DNA of 24,907 nucleotides from Ignavibacteriaceae bacterium (GCA_013388525.1 JACAFA010000263.1:1-24907); one strand, 5' to 3'. Positions 1 through 8,888 are shown, counted from the first letter of the stretch. Notes: a model not told the origin generated them from the sequence alone. Program-made: numbers and translations.

Positions 1-64
1 AAGTTTTAACAAATTTAGGTGAGTAAAGGATATAAACGAAATAGTTCATTAGAATGAAAAAATG

Positions 65-154
65 CGGAGAGAGAGAGATTCGAACTCTCGGTACCAGTTT
101 ACCCAGTACGACGGTTTAGCAAACCGTTGCCTTCAGCCACTCGGCCATCTCTCC
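65..154 (-). tRNA. tRNA-Ser (anticodon GCU)
   Basis: On the minus strand the sequence folds as a class II tRNA of 90 nt. The acceptor stem pairs GGAGAGA with TCTCTCC and is followed by discriminator G. The D arm reads TGGCCGAGTGGCTGAAGGC. The anticodon stem ACGGTTT-GCT-AAACCGT gives anticodon GCT, which reads AGC/AGT serine codons. A long variable arm (CGTACTGGGTAAACTGGTACC) precedes a normal T arm with GTTCGAATC. No CCA is encoded. A 15-bp exact copy of its 5' end lies upstream at 328-342. Confidence 0.97.
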
Positions 155-235
155 GAAAAAATTATGCTGAACAAATTTTATAAAAAAGTAAATATTAAGA
201 ACAAAGTAAAACTACATATAAGAAGGTTTAGTTCG

Positions 236-252
236 TCCCGACTTTATCGGGA
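236..252. repeat. Small hairpin / palindromic repeat
   Basis: The arms TCCCGA and TCGGGA pair perfectly around a 5-nt loop. It lies between the tRNA-Ser gene and its 5' fossil. The sequence resembles short intergenic palindromes that I recall as common in Bacteroidota-like genomes, but copy number cannot be judged from this window. Confidence 0.5.
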
Positions 253-294
253 TGAGATTCCGTTACAATTTCAGTGGAAAGAATCACTTTATCA

Positions 295-325
295 CGGCGA
301 AGTCCAATTTTTATGGACGAAGCCG
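295..325. repeat. Hairpin with symmetric GAA/GAA internal loop
   Basis: CGGC pairs with GCCG and GTCCA pairs with TGGAC. The two stems are separated by GAA on both sides, which could form tandem sheared G-A pairs. The hairpin abuts the tRNA-Ser 5' fossil (328-342), three bases away, and looks like a small palindromic insertion beside it. Confidence 0.5.
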
Positions 326-395
326 GATCGGCCATCTCTCCGTGGTTGAAATTTTAACAACACAAATATAATTCTTGCCTGTGCTAATTCAAAAA

Positions 396-2594
396 TTAAA
401 TGAATATCCTGTAAGATAACCTGAAATTAATTCCAGCTTCGGGTAAAATAGATTTTATTCTCGAAAGATGGTTTCTGTATTCCTTATTTAAAATATTATC
501 AATACTCAAGGAAATAGTATGAACAACTTGTCCTGTCTGTAAAAGATATTGATAATAATTATTGAAAATTATATATCCGGCGGTTGGCTCTTCAAACTGA
601 TCAACTTTATTCTGTTCGGCAGCCCACTCTGTTCCGAAGCCAATTGTAATGTTTTCGTAGTTGAATAATAATTCTACTAATCCTTTAAATGGTGGTATCT
701 GCGGCAACGAACCGCCCGATTTGAATATTCCTCTCGTATAACTGATTGAGTTGTTTAAAGTAAATAGTTCGCTTATCTTCCAATCAATTTGATTCTCGAA
801 ACCATATAGTTCAGCACCAACACCTGTTGTCGCGTAAATTGGCAGGAAGGTGGCATAATTTATTTCACCTGTATTTCTGGGTATGATATAATTTGTAAGA
901 TTATTATAAAAAATATTTATACTGAAGAAAAATTTTTCAAATTTATGATAAATAAAAAATTCGCTTCCTAAACCTACCTCTGCTTCCAGATCAGGATTCC
1001 CGACCTCGTATGAATAAGCAGCAAGATGCGGTCCTTCAGAAAATAGTTCTTCAATAGTCGGAACTCGTGATGACTTGCTTAAATTTATTCCAAGAAAGAC
1101 TATATCTGTCAGTTCATATAACGATGAAACTGATAACGAAAATGTATTGAACTGCCTTTCTCTTATGTAACCGATATTTGCATCAGGTTTTTCTTCTAAT
1201 GGTTTGATGTTATCATAATTAAATCGTCCACCAAATTCAAAATGAAATCTGTTCAAATTGAAGGTCTCAAATAAATACCCGGAAATATTAAATGAGTTCG
1301 ACGGTGGATTAAATACAAATCCACCCACCTCATATTCTCTGAATTCAAATGATACGCCCAAAGTACCAGCACTTAAAAATCCAAGACTATTGTGATTCAG
1401 ATTTACATTTCCAAAGTGAGTTTGAATTTTAAATTCTGCACCGATTCTACCGCTTTTCTCAAATTCTTTATGGCGATATAAAACATAGCTGTAATTAGTT
1501 TCCAGTTCATTAAGTAATTTATCGTTAAAATAAATCGGAGACTTGAAATTCAGTTGCCTTCTGTAAAGTTCGATATCAACTCCGTCTGGATGTGCACCAA
1601 CGAAACCTCCCGGAACTCCGTATTCAAGCTCAAAATTTCTGTATGAAGCTCCAATATATCCCCAGTTTTTTATAAAGCTTGAACCAAGACTGTAGTTAAG
1701 GTTTTCAGAATAAGAATTTTCAAGTTCTCCCGAAGGAGTCATAACATTATCTGTTTTTCTTCTGCTCAATTCAACTCTGAACGTAAAAGGATTAATCGGA
1801 ATTTCAGAAACAACTGAACCAAGATACCCGTCATTTGCAGATTCAGCATAGCCACCGAGATTCAAATGAATCTGATTGTGAATTTCATTCGGGATTTCAT
1901 CTCTTACTACATTAACAATACCACCAATAGTTGTTGGAGTTTTCAGTAATACCTTTGGTCCTCTGACTACTTCAGTACGATCGACAGTAAATGGTTCAAG
2001 TGTAACAGCGTGATCAGGAGAAGTTGCTGATAGATCGGTTGTTGTGATTCCATCCTCGCTAATCAGAACACGATTCTGTCCAAGTCCTCTGATAACAGGT
2101 CTTGCAGGTGCAGGACCCATTGATCTCATTGCTAATCCGGTTTCATTTTTTAGTGTGGAAGCCAATGTAAGACTTAAATCTCTCTGAAGTTCTTTACCTT
2201 TAAGTACATTTGACAGCTCATTGATTTCATCGAATAGAGTAGGCTTTGCTTCGCCGGTAACTACAACCGGAGAAAGATTGATGGCTCTGGGAATTAAATA
2301 GATTATAAGATTCTGAATTGTCTCCGGTCCCAGATCAATCTGCAGAAGTTTTTCCTGATATGATAAGTGTGTTACTTTAAGCTGGTAAATATTTTCTTCA
2401 ATTGATAAAAGTTGAAATGAACCATCATCTTTGGATGTTGTATAAAAGTCAGTATTAAGTATTTGAATTACCGCATTTCCAACAGGTTTGGATGTTTCTG
2501 AATCAATTATAAAACCGCTCAGATCACTTTTTACTGCAGATGGATACGAAAGCGTAGAAAATGAAATTATAAGAAACAGGATAACTCCTTTCAT
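396..2594 (-). CDS. TonB-dependent outer-membrane receptor, ZnuD-like
   Basis: Outer-membrane receptor for energised import, probably of a metal. I start it at the ATG at 2594, 12 codons inside the longest frame (which begins with TTG at 2630). The ATG gives a clean signal peptide (MKGVILFLIISFSTLSYPSA) and has an AGGA about 10 nt upstream. After the signal comes a carboxypeptidase-regulatory-like beta domain (LSGFIIDSETSKPVGNAVIQ). A plug follows with RPVIRGLGQNRVLISEDG, LSATSPDHAVTLEPFTVDR and VVRGPKVLL. The remainder is a beta-barrel ending in an aromatic C-terminus (LSYRIFI). The 'RPVIRGLG ... SPDHAV ... RGP' pattern is what I know from ZnuD-type zinc receptors. The length of about 732 aa is normal. 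The two genes upstream are co-oriented and probably co-transcribed. The substrate is inferred, and other metals or chelates remain possible. Confidence 0.88.
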   Translation of the reverse strand: MKGVILFLIISFSTLSYPSAVKSDLSGFIIDSETSKPVGNAVIQILNTDFYTTSKDDGSFQLLSIEENIYQLKVTHLSYQEKLLQIDLGPETIQNLIIYLIPRAINLSPVVVTGEAKPTLFDEINELSNVLKGKELQRDLSLTLASTLKNETGLAMRSMGPAPARPVIRGLGQNRVLISEDGITTTDLSATSPDHAVTLEPFTVDRTEVVRGPKVLLKTPTTIGGIVNVVRDEIPNEIHNQIHLNLGGYAESANDGYLGSVVSEIPINPFTFRVELSRRKTDNVMTPSGELENSYSENLNYSLGSSFIKNWGYIGASYRNFELEYGVPGGFVGAHPDGVDIELYRRQLNFKSPIYFNDKLLNELETNYSYVLYRHKEFEKSGRIGAEFKIQTHFGNVNLNHNSLGFLSAGTLGVSFEFREYEVGGFVFNPPSNSFNISGYLFETFNLNRFHFEFGGRFNYDNIKPLEEKPDANIGYIRERQFNTFSLSVSSLYELTDIVFLGINLSKSSRVPTIEELFSEGPHLAAYSYEVGNPDLEAEVGLGSEFFIYHKFEKFFFSINIFYNNLTNYIIPRNTGEINYATFLPIYATTGVGAELYGFENQIDWKISELFTLNNSISYTRGIFKSGGSLPQIPPFKGLVELLFNYENITIGFGTEWAAEQNKVDQFEEPTAGYIIFNNYYQYLLQTGQVVHTISLSIDNILNKEYRNHLSRIKSILPEAGINFRLSYRIFI

Positions 2595-2643
2595 CAAAAA
2601 GTTATCCTGAAAAAAAATAATTCTGTTCAAGTTATTCTCAGAC

Positions 2644-3090
2644 CTATTGAACTTTTAGAGGAATTTTTCCCGAACGAAAATCAGCGTGACCTTCGTGCAT
2701 AATGAAAAATTCTACGGTTGTAATTCCTGCAACTTTACCAACCAAATGAAATTCATAACTTCCTTCTTCACCAGCATGCTGTTCAATCTCAGCAAATGTT
2801 GTATCTGCAAATTCCCACGCTAGCGGTTGTTTCGTGTAATCAGGCGGATCGATTTCTACTTTATTAGAATTGTAGAATTTTATATCGGTATGTGGTCCTT
2901 CCACACCAGCACCGATTGATAAAGTATCTTGAGTTACTCCTCTGAAAATTTCTGCTATCTTAATTCCAGATTGGTAAAAAACCATTCCCTCAGCTTCAAA
3001 ATGATCTTCTTGCGGGGTTACCGGATCATCAGAACAACTTATAAAGAATAATAAAAATAATGAAGTCAGCGTCAATAAGATTTTACGCAT
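2644..3090 (-). CDS. Predicted lipoprotein of a metal-uptake cluster
   Basis: A protein of 148 aa with a lipoprotein signal: a charged N-terminus (MRKI), a hydrophobic stretch and a lipobox ending FFISC with the acceptor Cys at residue 19, followed by SDDP. The start ATG at 3090 has a good AAGGAG site about 10 nt upstream. The rest looks like a small beta-sandwich. Histidines lie in the linker (QEDHFEAEG), at EQHAGEEG, and near the C-terminus in IMHEGHADFRSG, which could bind a metal. The stop is about 50 nt before the receptor's ATG, so the two are probably one operon. I do not recognise a named family. A surface metal-binding partner of the receptor is inference. Confidence 0.75.
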   Translation of the reverse strand: MRKILLTLTSLFLLFFISCSDDPVTPQEDHFEAEGMVFYQSGIKIAEIFRGVTQDTLSIGAGVEGPHTDIKFYNSNKVEIDPPDYTKQPLAWEFADTTFAEIEQHAGEEGSYEFHLVGKVAGITTVEFFIMHEGHADFRSGKIPLKVQ

Positions 3091-3142
3091 GGCTTTAATC
3101 TCCTTGTAAAATGTTTAGAAAATAATTATTAAATAGTCTGGT

Positions 3143-3508
3143 TCAGGAGATTAGAGTTGGAGGCGCTCTTAAAGCGTTTGAAGTATAAAAATGATTTTGA
3201 AAATAAAACTGCTGTTGTGAAAATGATAAAAATTCTAAACAGGGAATGTCCGATGAAATACCCGAATGATTGATAATTAAAATATTATGAACAGAAGAAT
3301 ACGAATTATGAACAGGGCATTGAAATCCGGGATATGTTAGATGTTGATTTGTAAGGTTAATATCATCCTTATCTTCTATTACAACATTCGGATTAAAATT
3401 TAAACTGTAACTATGAAAGTGCAGTATATTATAGCCAAACAGAAAAAGATATCCTGAAAGAATAAAGATTGCTGTAATCTTTTTATATGTTTCAAATAAT
3501 TTAGTCAT
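3143..3508 (-). CDS. Small membrane protein with His/Cys motifs (hypothetical)
   Basis: A protein of 121 aa with a single N-terminal membrane segment (IFILSGYLFLFGYNILHFH) followed by His-rich and Cys-containing stretches (HFHSY, CPVHNSYSSVHN, HSG, CLEF). It ends in a C-terminal ALRAPPTLIS. The membrane-His-RAPP layout recalls short DUF2946-like or hypothetical proteins that sit ahead of metal-related TonB receptors, though I cannot confirm the family. The start ATG at 3508 has only a weak purine run upstream. It is first of the three-gene minus-strand cluster and diverges from the acyl-CoA dehydrogenase gene. A metal-sensing or metal-handling role is a guess. Confidence 0.6.
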   Translation of the reverse strand: MTKLFETYKKITAIFILSGYLFLFGYNILHFHSYSLNFNPNVVIEDKDDINLTNQHLTYPGFQCPVHNSYSSVHNILIINHSGISSDIPCLEFLSFSQQQFYFQNHFYTSNALRAPPTLIS

Positions 3509-3585
3509 TCTCTACAAGCAAAGATGAATTAAATTTCACTTTATCGCAAGTGCAATTTCAATACTGACTTTTTCTGCATAAAAAA

Positions 3586-3617
3586 TTGTTTATCAGACCT
3601 GCTTTTGATAATTTTTG
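3586..3617 (+). promoter_or_regulatory. Possible promoter of the acyl-CoA dehydrogenase gene
   Basis: TTG at 3586-3588 is followed, after 20 bp, by TAATTTTTG at 3609-3617. This is one base off the Bacteroidota TAnnTTTG element. Read another way, TTGTTT and GATAAT are separated by 16 bp. The site lies 27 bp before the ATG in the divergent intergenic gap. The call rests on pattern alone. Confidence 0.3.
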
Positions 3618-3643
3618 TACACTAATTTAAAACAAAAGGTTAG

Positions 3644-4816
3644 ATGAAGAATAAATTTTCAGGCGTTGATTACTATAATATTGATTTCTCTCTTTCTGCA
3701 GAAGAAAGAATGATTCGTGATACTGTTCGCGAATTCGTTTCTGATGAAGTAATTCCCATAATCGAAAAACATAACAGAGAATCTACTTTTCCAATGCATC
3801 TTGTTCCAAAGATGGCTGAACTTGGATTATTCGGAAACACTCTCCCTCAAAAATATGGCTGTGCTGAACTAAATTACGTTTCTTATGGATTGCTTTGTCA
3901 GGAACTTGAAAGAGGGGATAGTGGTATCAGAAGTTTTGTTTCCGTTCAGAGTTCACTGGTTATGTATCCAATATTCCAATTCGGAAGCGAAGAACAGAAA
4001 AATAAATGGCTTCCTCAGCTTGCAAATGGAACAAAGATTGGCTGTTATGGATTAACAGAACCAGACTTTGGATCTAATCCATCCGGAATGGTCACGAAAG
4101 CAGAAAAAGTGGATGGCGGTTTTCTTCTTAATGGTGCAAAAATGTGGATTACTAACGGAACAATCGCCGACGTTGCTGTTGTTTGGGCTAAACTTGATGG
4201 TGTTGTCCGCGGTTTTATTGTGGAGCAAGGAATGAAAGGTTTTACTGCTCCTGAAATGAAAGGTAAACACTCACTTCGTGCTTCCGTTACGTCAGAATTA
4301 ATTTTTGATAATGTATTTCTCCCCGATGAAAATCTTCTTCCAAAGACTGAAGGCTTAAAAAATGCATTGATGTGTTTGAATCAGGCAAGATATGGAATTG
4401 CATGGGGAGTTGTTGGTGCGATGATGGCTTGCTACGATTCAGCACTGAATTATGCGAAAAGCAGAAAACAATTCAGCAAACCTATTGCAGGCTATCAAAT
4501 GACTCAGGAAAAACTTGTATATATGCTAACTGAAATTACTAAAGCGCAATTATTAAATCTTCAACTTGGAAGAATGATGGATAAAAAAACTGCCAAACAC
4601 GTTCATGTTTCAATGGCAAAAAGAAATAATTGCGAAAAGGCTCTTGAGATTGCAAGAATATCACGTGAGATTCACGGGGCAAATGGAATACTTGATGAAT
4701 ACCCTGTTATGCGACATGCTGCTAATCTTGAATCTGTTAAAACCTATGAAGGTACTCACGAAATGCATACGCTAATTCTTGGTGAAGACATAACCGGTAT
4801 TCCGGCATTTGATTAA
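3644..4816 (+). CDS. Acyl-CoA dehydrogenase, glutaryl-CoA dehydrogenase-like
   Basis: FAD-dependent acyl-CoA dehydrogenase of 390 aa, the full family length. It shows the helical N-domain, the middle beta domain with YGLTEPDFGSNPSGM and WITNG, and the C-domain with EIHGANGILDEYP. The base Glu is E369 in KTYEGTHEMH, at the position used by glutaryl-CoA dehydrogenase. The segment R96-SFVSVQSSLVM matches the GCDH active-site region, including the Arg that holds the gamma-carboxylate in GCDH. The usual Tyr before that Arg is Ile here (GIRS rather than GYRS), so the true substrate may be another short or branched acyl-CoA. The start ATG is preceded by AAAAGG. guaB follows after 17 bp. Confidence 0.9.
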   Translation: MKNKFSGVDYYNIDFSLSAEERMIRDTVREFVSDEVIPIIEKHNRESTFPMHLVPKMAELGLFGNTLPQKYGCAELNYVSYGLLCQELERGDSGIRSFVSVQSSLVMYPIFQFGSEEQKNKWLPQLANGTKIGCYGLTEPDFGSNPSGMVTKAEKVDGGFLLNGAKMWITNGTIADVAVVWAKLDGVVRGFIVEQGMKGFTAPEMKGKHSLRASVTSELIFDNVFLPDENLLPKTEGLKNALMCLNQARYGIAWGVVGAMMACYDSALNYAKSRKQFSKPIAGYQMTQEKLVYMLTEITKAQLLNLQLGRMMDKKTAKHVHVSMAKRNNCEKALEIARISREIHGANGILDEYPVMRHAANLESVKTYEGTHEMHTLILGEDITGIPAFD

Positions 4817-4833
4817 AAACCTGGTAAACTAAT

Positions 4834-6306
4834 ATGAACGAAAAATTAAAAATTAAAGAAGCTCTGACATTTGATGATGTATTGCTGGTTCCTGCTAAAT
4901 CATCTGTCCTTCCTCGCGAAGTTGATGTTACAACATTATTAACGCGTGATATTAAATTGAATATTCCGATAATATCAGCGGCCATGGATACAGTTACAGA
5001 AGCAAATCTGGCAATAGCATTGGCAAGAGAAGGTGGAATCGGAATTCTTCACAAAAACATGAGTATTGAAAGGCAGTGTGAAGAAGTTGATAAAGTTAAA
5101 AGATCTGAAAGTGGTATGATAAAAGATCCGGTAACACTATCTCCTGAAGGAACTATTAGGGATGCACTGGAACTGATGAAAAAGTACAGCGTTTCTGGTA
5201 TTCCTATAGTTGATAGTTCAAAGAAACTAGTTGGTATTTTAACTAACAGAGATTTACGATTTGAACCTAATCAAAAGTTAAAAGTATCTCAGTTAATGAC
5301 TAAAGAGAACTTAGTAACTGCCCCGATCGGAACCACTTTAGAAAAAGCTGAGAAAATTCTCCAAAAGTATAAAATTGAAAAGCTTCCGGTTGTTGACAAG
5401 AAAGGAATTCTTAGAGGGTTAATCACATTTAAAGATATAATGAAAAAGAAAAGGCATCCAAATGCCTGTAAAGATGAGCACGGTAGATTAAGAGTGGGAG
5501 CAGCCGTTGGTGTAACTAAAGATACTTTTGAAAGAATTAATGCACTAACTTTGGCAGGTGCTGATGCCATAGTTATTGACACAGCTCACGGACATTCTGC
5601 AGGAGTTATCAAGGTTATCAAGGAAGCAAGGAAAAAATTTAGATATATACAACTAATTGCTGGAAACATAGGAACTTATGAGGCAGCACTTGAATTAATA
5701 AATTGTAAGGTGGATGCGATTAAAGTTGGTATTGGTCCCGGCTCAATATGTACTACAAGAGTTATTGCCGGAGTTGGAATTCCTCAGATATCTGCTGTTA
5801 TGAACTCTTATCGCGCTGCCAGAAAATCGGGCATACCAGTAGTAGCAGATGGCGGAATAAAACAGACAGGAGATGTTGCAAAGGCTTTAGCTGCGGGAGC
5901 ACATAGTGTAATGATCGGAAGTCTTTTTGCAGGTGTTGAGGAAAGTCCGGGCGAAACAATTTTATACGAGGGAAGAAGTTTTAAATCATACAGAGGTATG
6001 GGTAGTCTTGGTGCAATGAAAGAGGGAAGTAAAGATCGATACTTCCAGGATGTCGAAGATGACATTGCTAAATTGGTTCCTGAAGGAGTTGAAGGAAGAG
6101 TTCCATACAAAGGTCCTTTAGAAAATACTATCTATCAACTGGTTGGAGGATTGAGGGCTGCAATGGGTTATTGTGGAGTTAAGAATATTAATGAATTAAG
6201 AAATAATGCAATGTTTGTAAAAATAACTTCTGCAGGTTTAAAAGAAAGTCATCCTCACGATGTGATTATAACTAAAGAAGCACCTAACTACCAGATTAAA
6301 TCGTAA
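4834..6306 (+). CDS. guaB: Inosine-5'-monophosphate dehydrogenase
   Basis: Oxidises IMP to XMP with NAD+, the committed step to guanine nucleotides. At 490 aa it has the normal bacterial length. The N-terminal barrel strand reads [16 protein letters not shown]. Two CBS domains sit at about residues 95-205 ([18 protein letters not shown] and [17 protein letters not shown]). The barrel resumes with [10 protein letters not shown] and the catalytic loop GPGSICTTR (Cys306). [16 protein letters not shown] phosphate-binding and [10 protein letters not shown] segments follow, then the flap around [11 protein letters not shown]. No key residue is missing. It is 17 bp from the upstream gene and 28 bp from the downstream one, and no strong Shine-Dalgarno is seen. 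Confidence 0.97.
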   Translation: MNEKLKIKEALTFDDVLLVPAKSSVLPREVDVTTLLTRDIKLNIPIISAAMDTVTEANLAIALAREGGIGILHKNMSIERQCEEVDKVKRSESGMIKDPVTLSPEGTIRDALELMKKYSVSGIPIVDSSKKLVGILTNRDLRFEPNQKLKVSQLMTKENLVTAPIGTTLEKAEKILQKYKIEKLPVVDKKGILRGLITFKDIMKKKRHPNACKDEHGRLRVGAAVGVTKDTFERINALTLAGADAIVIDTAHGHSAGVIKVIKEARKKFRYIQLIAGNIGTYEAALELINCKVDAIKVGIGPGSICTTRVIAGVGIPQISAVMNSYRAARKSGIPVVADGGIKQTGDVAKALAAGAHSVMIGSLFAGVEESPGETILYEGRSFKSYRGMGSLGAMKEGSKDRYFQDVEDDIAKLVPEGVEGRVPYKGPLENTIYQLVGGLRAAMGYCGVKNINELRNNAMFVKITSAGLKESHPHDVIITKEAPNYQIKS

Positions 6307-6334
6307 TCTTTCAAATAGGGCAAATCAAATTACT

Positions 6335-7612
6335 ATGCACAAAGTTCTTGTTATTGCATATTACTTTCCACCAATGGGCTTGAGTGGTGTCCAACGAACT
6401 CTGAAATTTGTCAAATATCTTAAACGATATGAATGGGAACCAACAGTTATCACAACAGAAAATGTTGCTTACTTCGCTCACGACGAATCTCTGCAAAAAG
6501 AATTAGATGAAACCAGTGTTCGTGTTATCAGAGTTGCGGGGTCTGAACCGAACTCCCTTCTTTCAAAGCAGGGCACAATCAAATTGCCAAGTGAATTTAT
6601 TCGTAAAACTTTTAATAGATTAAGCCAAACTTTTTTCATCCCGGATAATAAAATATCCTGGGCTAAAAAGGCTTTTCAAAAAGCTACTGAAATACTTTCA
6701 AATGAACATTTTGATTGCGTATTCATTTCAGGACCTCCTTTTAGTCAGTTTGACGTTTTTAGTGATATTAAAAAATCTAAGAACATATCTTTAATTCTTG
6801 ATTACCGTGATCTTTGGGTTGATAATCAATTCTCATTTTATTTATCTCCTTTTCATAAAATTATTCACAAAAGAAAGGAGTATAAATCTTTGAAAGCAGC
6901 TGACAGGGTGATAGTAACTAACAGGCGAATAAAGGAAAAGTTAATTAATGACTATAAGTTTCTAACTTTCGATGAGGTCTTCATAATCTCTCATGGATTT
7001 GATCCTGAAGATTTCACAAATGTTGAACTGATACAAAAACCAAATGATAAAATGTTAATTACTTATGCCGGGTTGTTTTATGAATATATAACACCTAAAT
7101 ATTTCCTGCATGCATTTAAGAAATTATTAATTGAAAATCCTTCGGTTGCTGAGAACATACGATTGTCATTTGTTGGCTTGGTTGGAAAAGAAAATCAAAG
7201 ACTCATTAGAGAGCTTAAACTTGAAGCTTATATTTCAGAATATGGTTATGTAAATCACAGCGGGACCATTCAAAAATTATTGATGAGTGATATTCTATGG
7301 ATAATGGTTGGAAAAGGAAAAAGCGCTGAGACAATTTCAAGCGGTAAGCTATATGAATATTTCGGAACCCGTAAACCTATAATTGCTTGTCTCCCAGATG
7401 GTGCGCTCAAAACAGCTGCTTCAGAATACAAAGCCTCATTCATTACGGAACCAGATAATATCGAGCAAATTAAAAACACGATTATGCATGTATATCAACT
7501 TTATAAGTCTGGTAATTTGCCAACTCCTGATGAAAAGTATGTTGAAGGTTTCAGACGTGATTTATTAACTGAACAACTTGCATTGCAATTCAACAAAGTT
7601 TTAAAGGTCTGA
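6335..7612 (+). CDS. Glycosyltransferase, GT4-like (GT-B fold)
   Basis: A cytoplasmic or peripheral sugar transferase of 425 aa. The N-terminal Rossmann half begins with MHKVLVIAYYFPPMGLSGVQR, the glycine-rich acceptor-side loop common in GT4 enzymes. A central IILDYRDLWVDN-type segment follows. The C-terminal half carries LITYAGLFYEY and a donor-site segment around SAETISSGKLYEYFGTRKPI with the E-x7-E pattern. No signal peptide is seen, and the end is complete. Donor and acceptor cannot be read from sequence. It lies between guaB and purD, with its stop one base before the purD ATG, so co-translation is likely. A role in surface polysaccharide is inference. Confidence 0.85.
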   Translation: MHKVLVIAYYFPPMGLSGVQRTLKFVKYLKRYEWEPTVITTENVAYFAHDESLQKELDETSVRVIRVAGSEPNSLLSKQGTIKLPSEFIRKTFNRLSQTFFIPDNKISWAKKAFQKATEILSNEHFDCVFISGPPFSQFDVFSDIKKSKNISLILDYRDLWVDNQFSFYLSPFHKIIHKRKEYKSLKAADRVIVTNRRIKEKLINDYKFLTFDEVFIISHGFDPEDFTNVELIQKPNDKMLITYAGLFYEYITPKYFLHAFKKLLIENPSVAENIRLSFVGLVGKENQRLIRELKLEAYISEYGYVNHSGTIQKLLMSDILWIMVGKGKSAETISSGKLYEYFGTRKPIIACLPDGALKTAASEYKASFITEPDNIEQIKNTIMHVYQLYKSGNLPTPDEKYVEGFRRDLLTEQLALQFNKVLKV

Positions 7613-7613
7613 T

Positions 7614-8888
7614 ATGAATGTTGTCATTATCGGTTCAGGTGGAAGAGAGCATGCAATTGCTCTGAAAATTAAAGAAAGTTCTACGCTAAATAAACTATAC
7701 ATATTACCTGGTAACCCTGGTACAAAATTCCTCGGTGAGAATGTCAGCATAAATCCATCTGAACAAAGCAAAGTTGTTGAGTTCTGTAAAGATAATAAAA
7801 TAGACCTGGTTGTAATCGGACCGGAGCAACCATTAGTAGAAGGACTTGCAAATTTACTCAGAGAAAATGGTATCAATGTTTTCGGACCAAATAAAGAAGC
7901 CGCACAAATTGAATCTTCTAAATATTTTGCAAAACAGGTTATGAAAGAAGCAGGTGTACCTACCGCAAAGTATATTCCTTTCACTTCGAATATGTTAGAA
8001 CCTGCAAAAGATTATATAAGAAACAAAAAATATCCTTGTGTTATCAAAGCCGATGGATTAGCTGCAGGTAAAGGAGTTTTTGTTTGTAATAATCCTATGG
8101 AAGCAGAAGATGCACTCAATTTAATCTTCCATGATAAAGTATTTGGTGAATCCGGTGAAAAAGTACTTGTTGAAGAATTTTTAACAGGAGAAGAAGTCTC
8201 GGTCTTTGCAGTTTGTGATGGAAATGAATTTGTTTGTCTTCCGGCTTCACAAGATCATAAAAGGATAGGCGATAATGATACAGGTAAAAATACCGGTGGA
8301 ATGGGCGCTTACGCCCCTGCACCAATGGTAACTCCAAAATTATTTGAGGAAATAAAGAACAGAATTTTTTATCCTGTTATAAAAACACTCAGCAAGCGAA
8401 ACTCAAGTTTCGTAGGATGTCTGTATGCCGGACTTATAATTACAGATGAAGGACCGAAAGTAATTGAGTTCAATTGTCGCTTTGGTGATCCGGAAACTCA
8501 GGTTGTTCTTCCAATCTTGAAGGGAGATTTTCTGCATTTACTTTATACAGCAGCTATTGGCAATATCGACAAAGCTGCGGTTGAATATAACGGTGGTTCT
8601 TCAGTTTGTGTTGTTGCTGCATCGAAAGGATATCCTGATTCTTTCGAAAGAGGATTTGAAATTTCTGGTCTTAATGAACAGCATGCGGATATAATCATTT
8701 ATCATGCCGGGACTAAAGAAATAAATGGGAAAATTGTTACTAATGGCGGAAGAGTTCTTGGAGTAACTTCTGTTCTTCCGGACTTTAATTTGATGCTTGC
8801 CAAGGACCTTGCTTACAAAGCTCTCGCAAAAATTAATTTTAAAAATATTTATTACAGAAAGGACATTGCAGACAAAGCATTTAGGTAG
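7614..8888 (+). CDS. purD: Phosphoribosylamine--glycine ligase (GAR synthetase)
   Basis: ATP-grasp enzyme that joins glycine to phosphoribosylamine in step 2 of purine synthesis. It is full length at 424 aa. It opens with the N-domain MNVVIIGSGGREHAIALKI and GNPGT, then VIGPEQPLVEGL. The ATP-grasp core contains SKYFAKQVMKEAGVPTA, VIKADGLAAGKGV, LVEEFLTGEEVSV, ASQDHKRIGDNDTGKNTGGM and IEFNCRFGDPETQ. The C-terminal domain ends in KNIYYRKDIADKAF. AAAGG lies upstream of the ATG. With guaB it gives the cluster a purine theme. Confidence 0.97.
   Translation: MNVVIIGSGGREHAIALKIKESSTLNKLYILPGNPGTKFLGENVSINPSEQSKVVEFCKDNKIDLVVIGPEQPLVEGLANLLRENGINVFGPNKEAAQIESSKYFAKQVMKEAGVPTAKYIPFTSNMLEPAKDYIRNKKYPCVIKADGLAAGKGVFVCNNPMEAEDALNLIFHDKVFGESGEKVLVEEFLTGEEVSVFAVCDGNEFVCLPASQDHKRIGDNDTGKNTGGMGAYAPAPMVTPKLFEEIKNRIFYPVIKTLSKRNSSFVGCLYAGLIITDEGPKVIEFNCRFGDPETQVVLPILKGDFLHLLYTAAIGNIDKAAVEYNGGSSVCVVAASKGYPDSFERGFEISGLNEQHADIIIYHAGTKEINGKIVTNGGRVLGVTSVLPDFNLMLAKDLAYKALAKINFKNIYYRKDIADKAFR

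Larger units (their letters stand above)
228..342 (-). other. tRNA-Ser 5'-end copy with decayed adjacent element
   Basis: Positions 328-342 repeat exactly the first 14 nt of tRNA-Ser plus one upstream base (141-155), in the same orientation and upstream of the intact gene. From the ATG inside this copy (335) a frame stays open for 35 codons to a TAA at 228-230, ending in ESHPDKVGTN. I cannot name a function for that peptide. The stretch holds two hairpins, at 236-252 (6-bp arms) and 295-325. The layout parallels the tRNA-Leu locus at 11727-12131 and looks like debris of an insertion at the tRNA 5' part. That reading is inference. Confidence 0.55.

Noticed and set aside
62..349. 95-codon plus-strand open frame
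   Set aside because: It runs antisense through tRNA-Ser and through the fossil region; there is no motif and the composition is non-coding.
2595..2630. Longer TTG start for the TonB receptor
   Set aside because: It would place 12 extra residues before a clean signal peptide; the ATG at 2594 has its own AGGA.
3509..3585. Zur-type operator upstream of the metal-uptake cluster
   Set aside because: Only a weak partial dyad (TTGCACTTGC) is visible; it does not fit a Zur or Fur consensus well enough to call.
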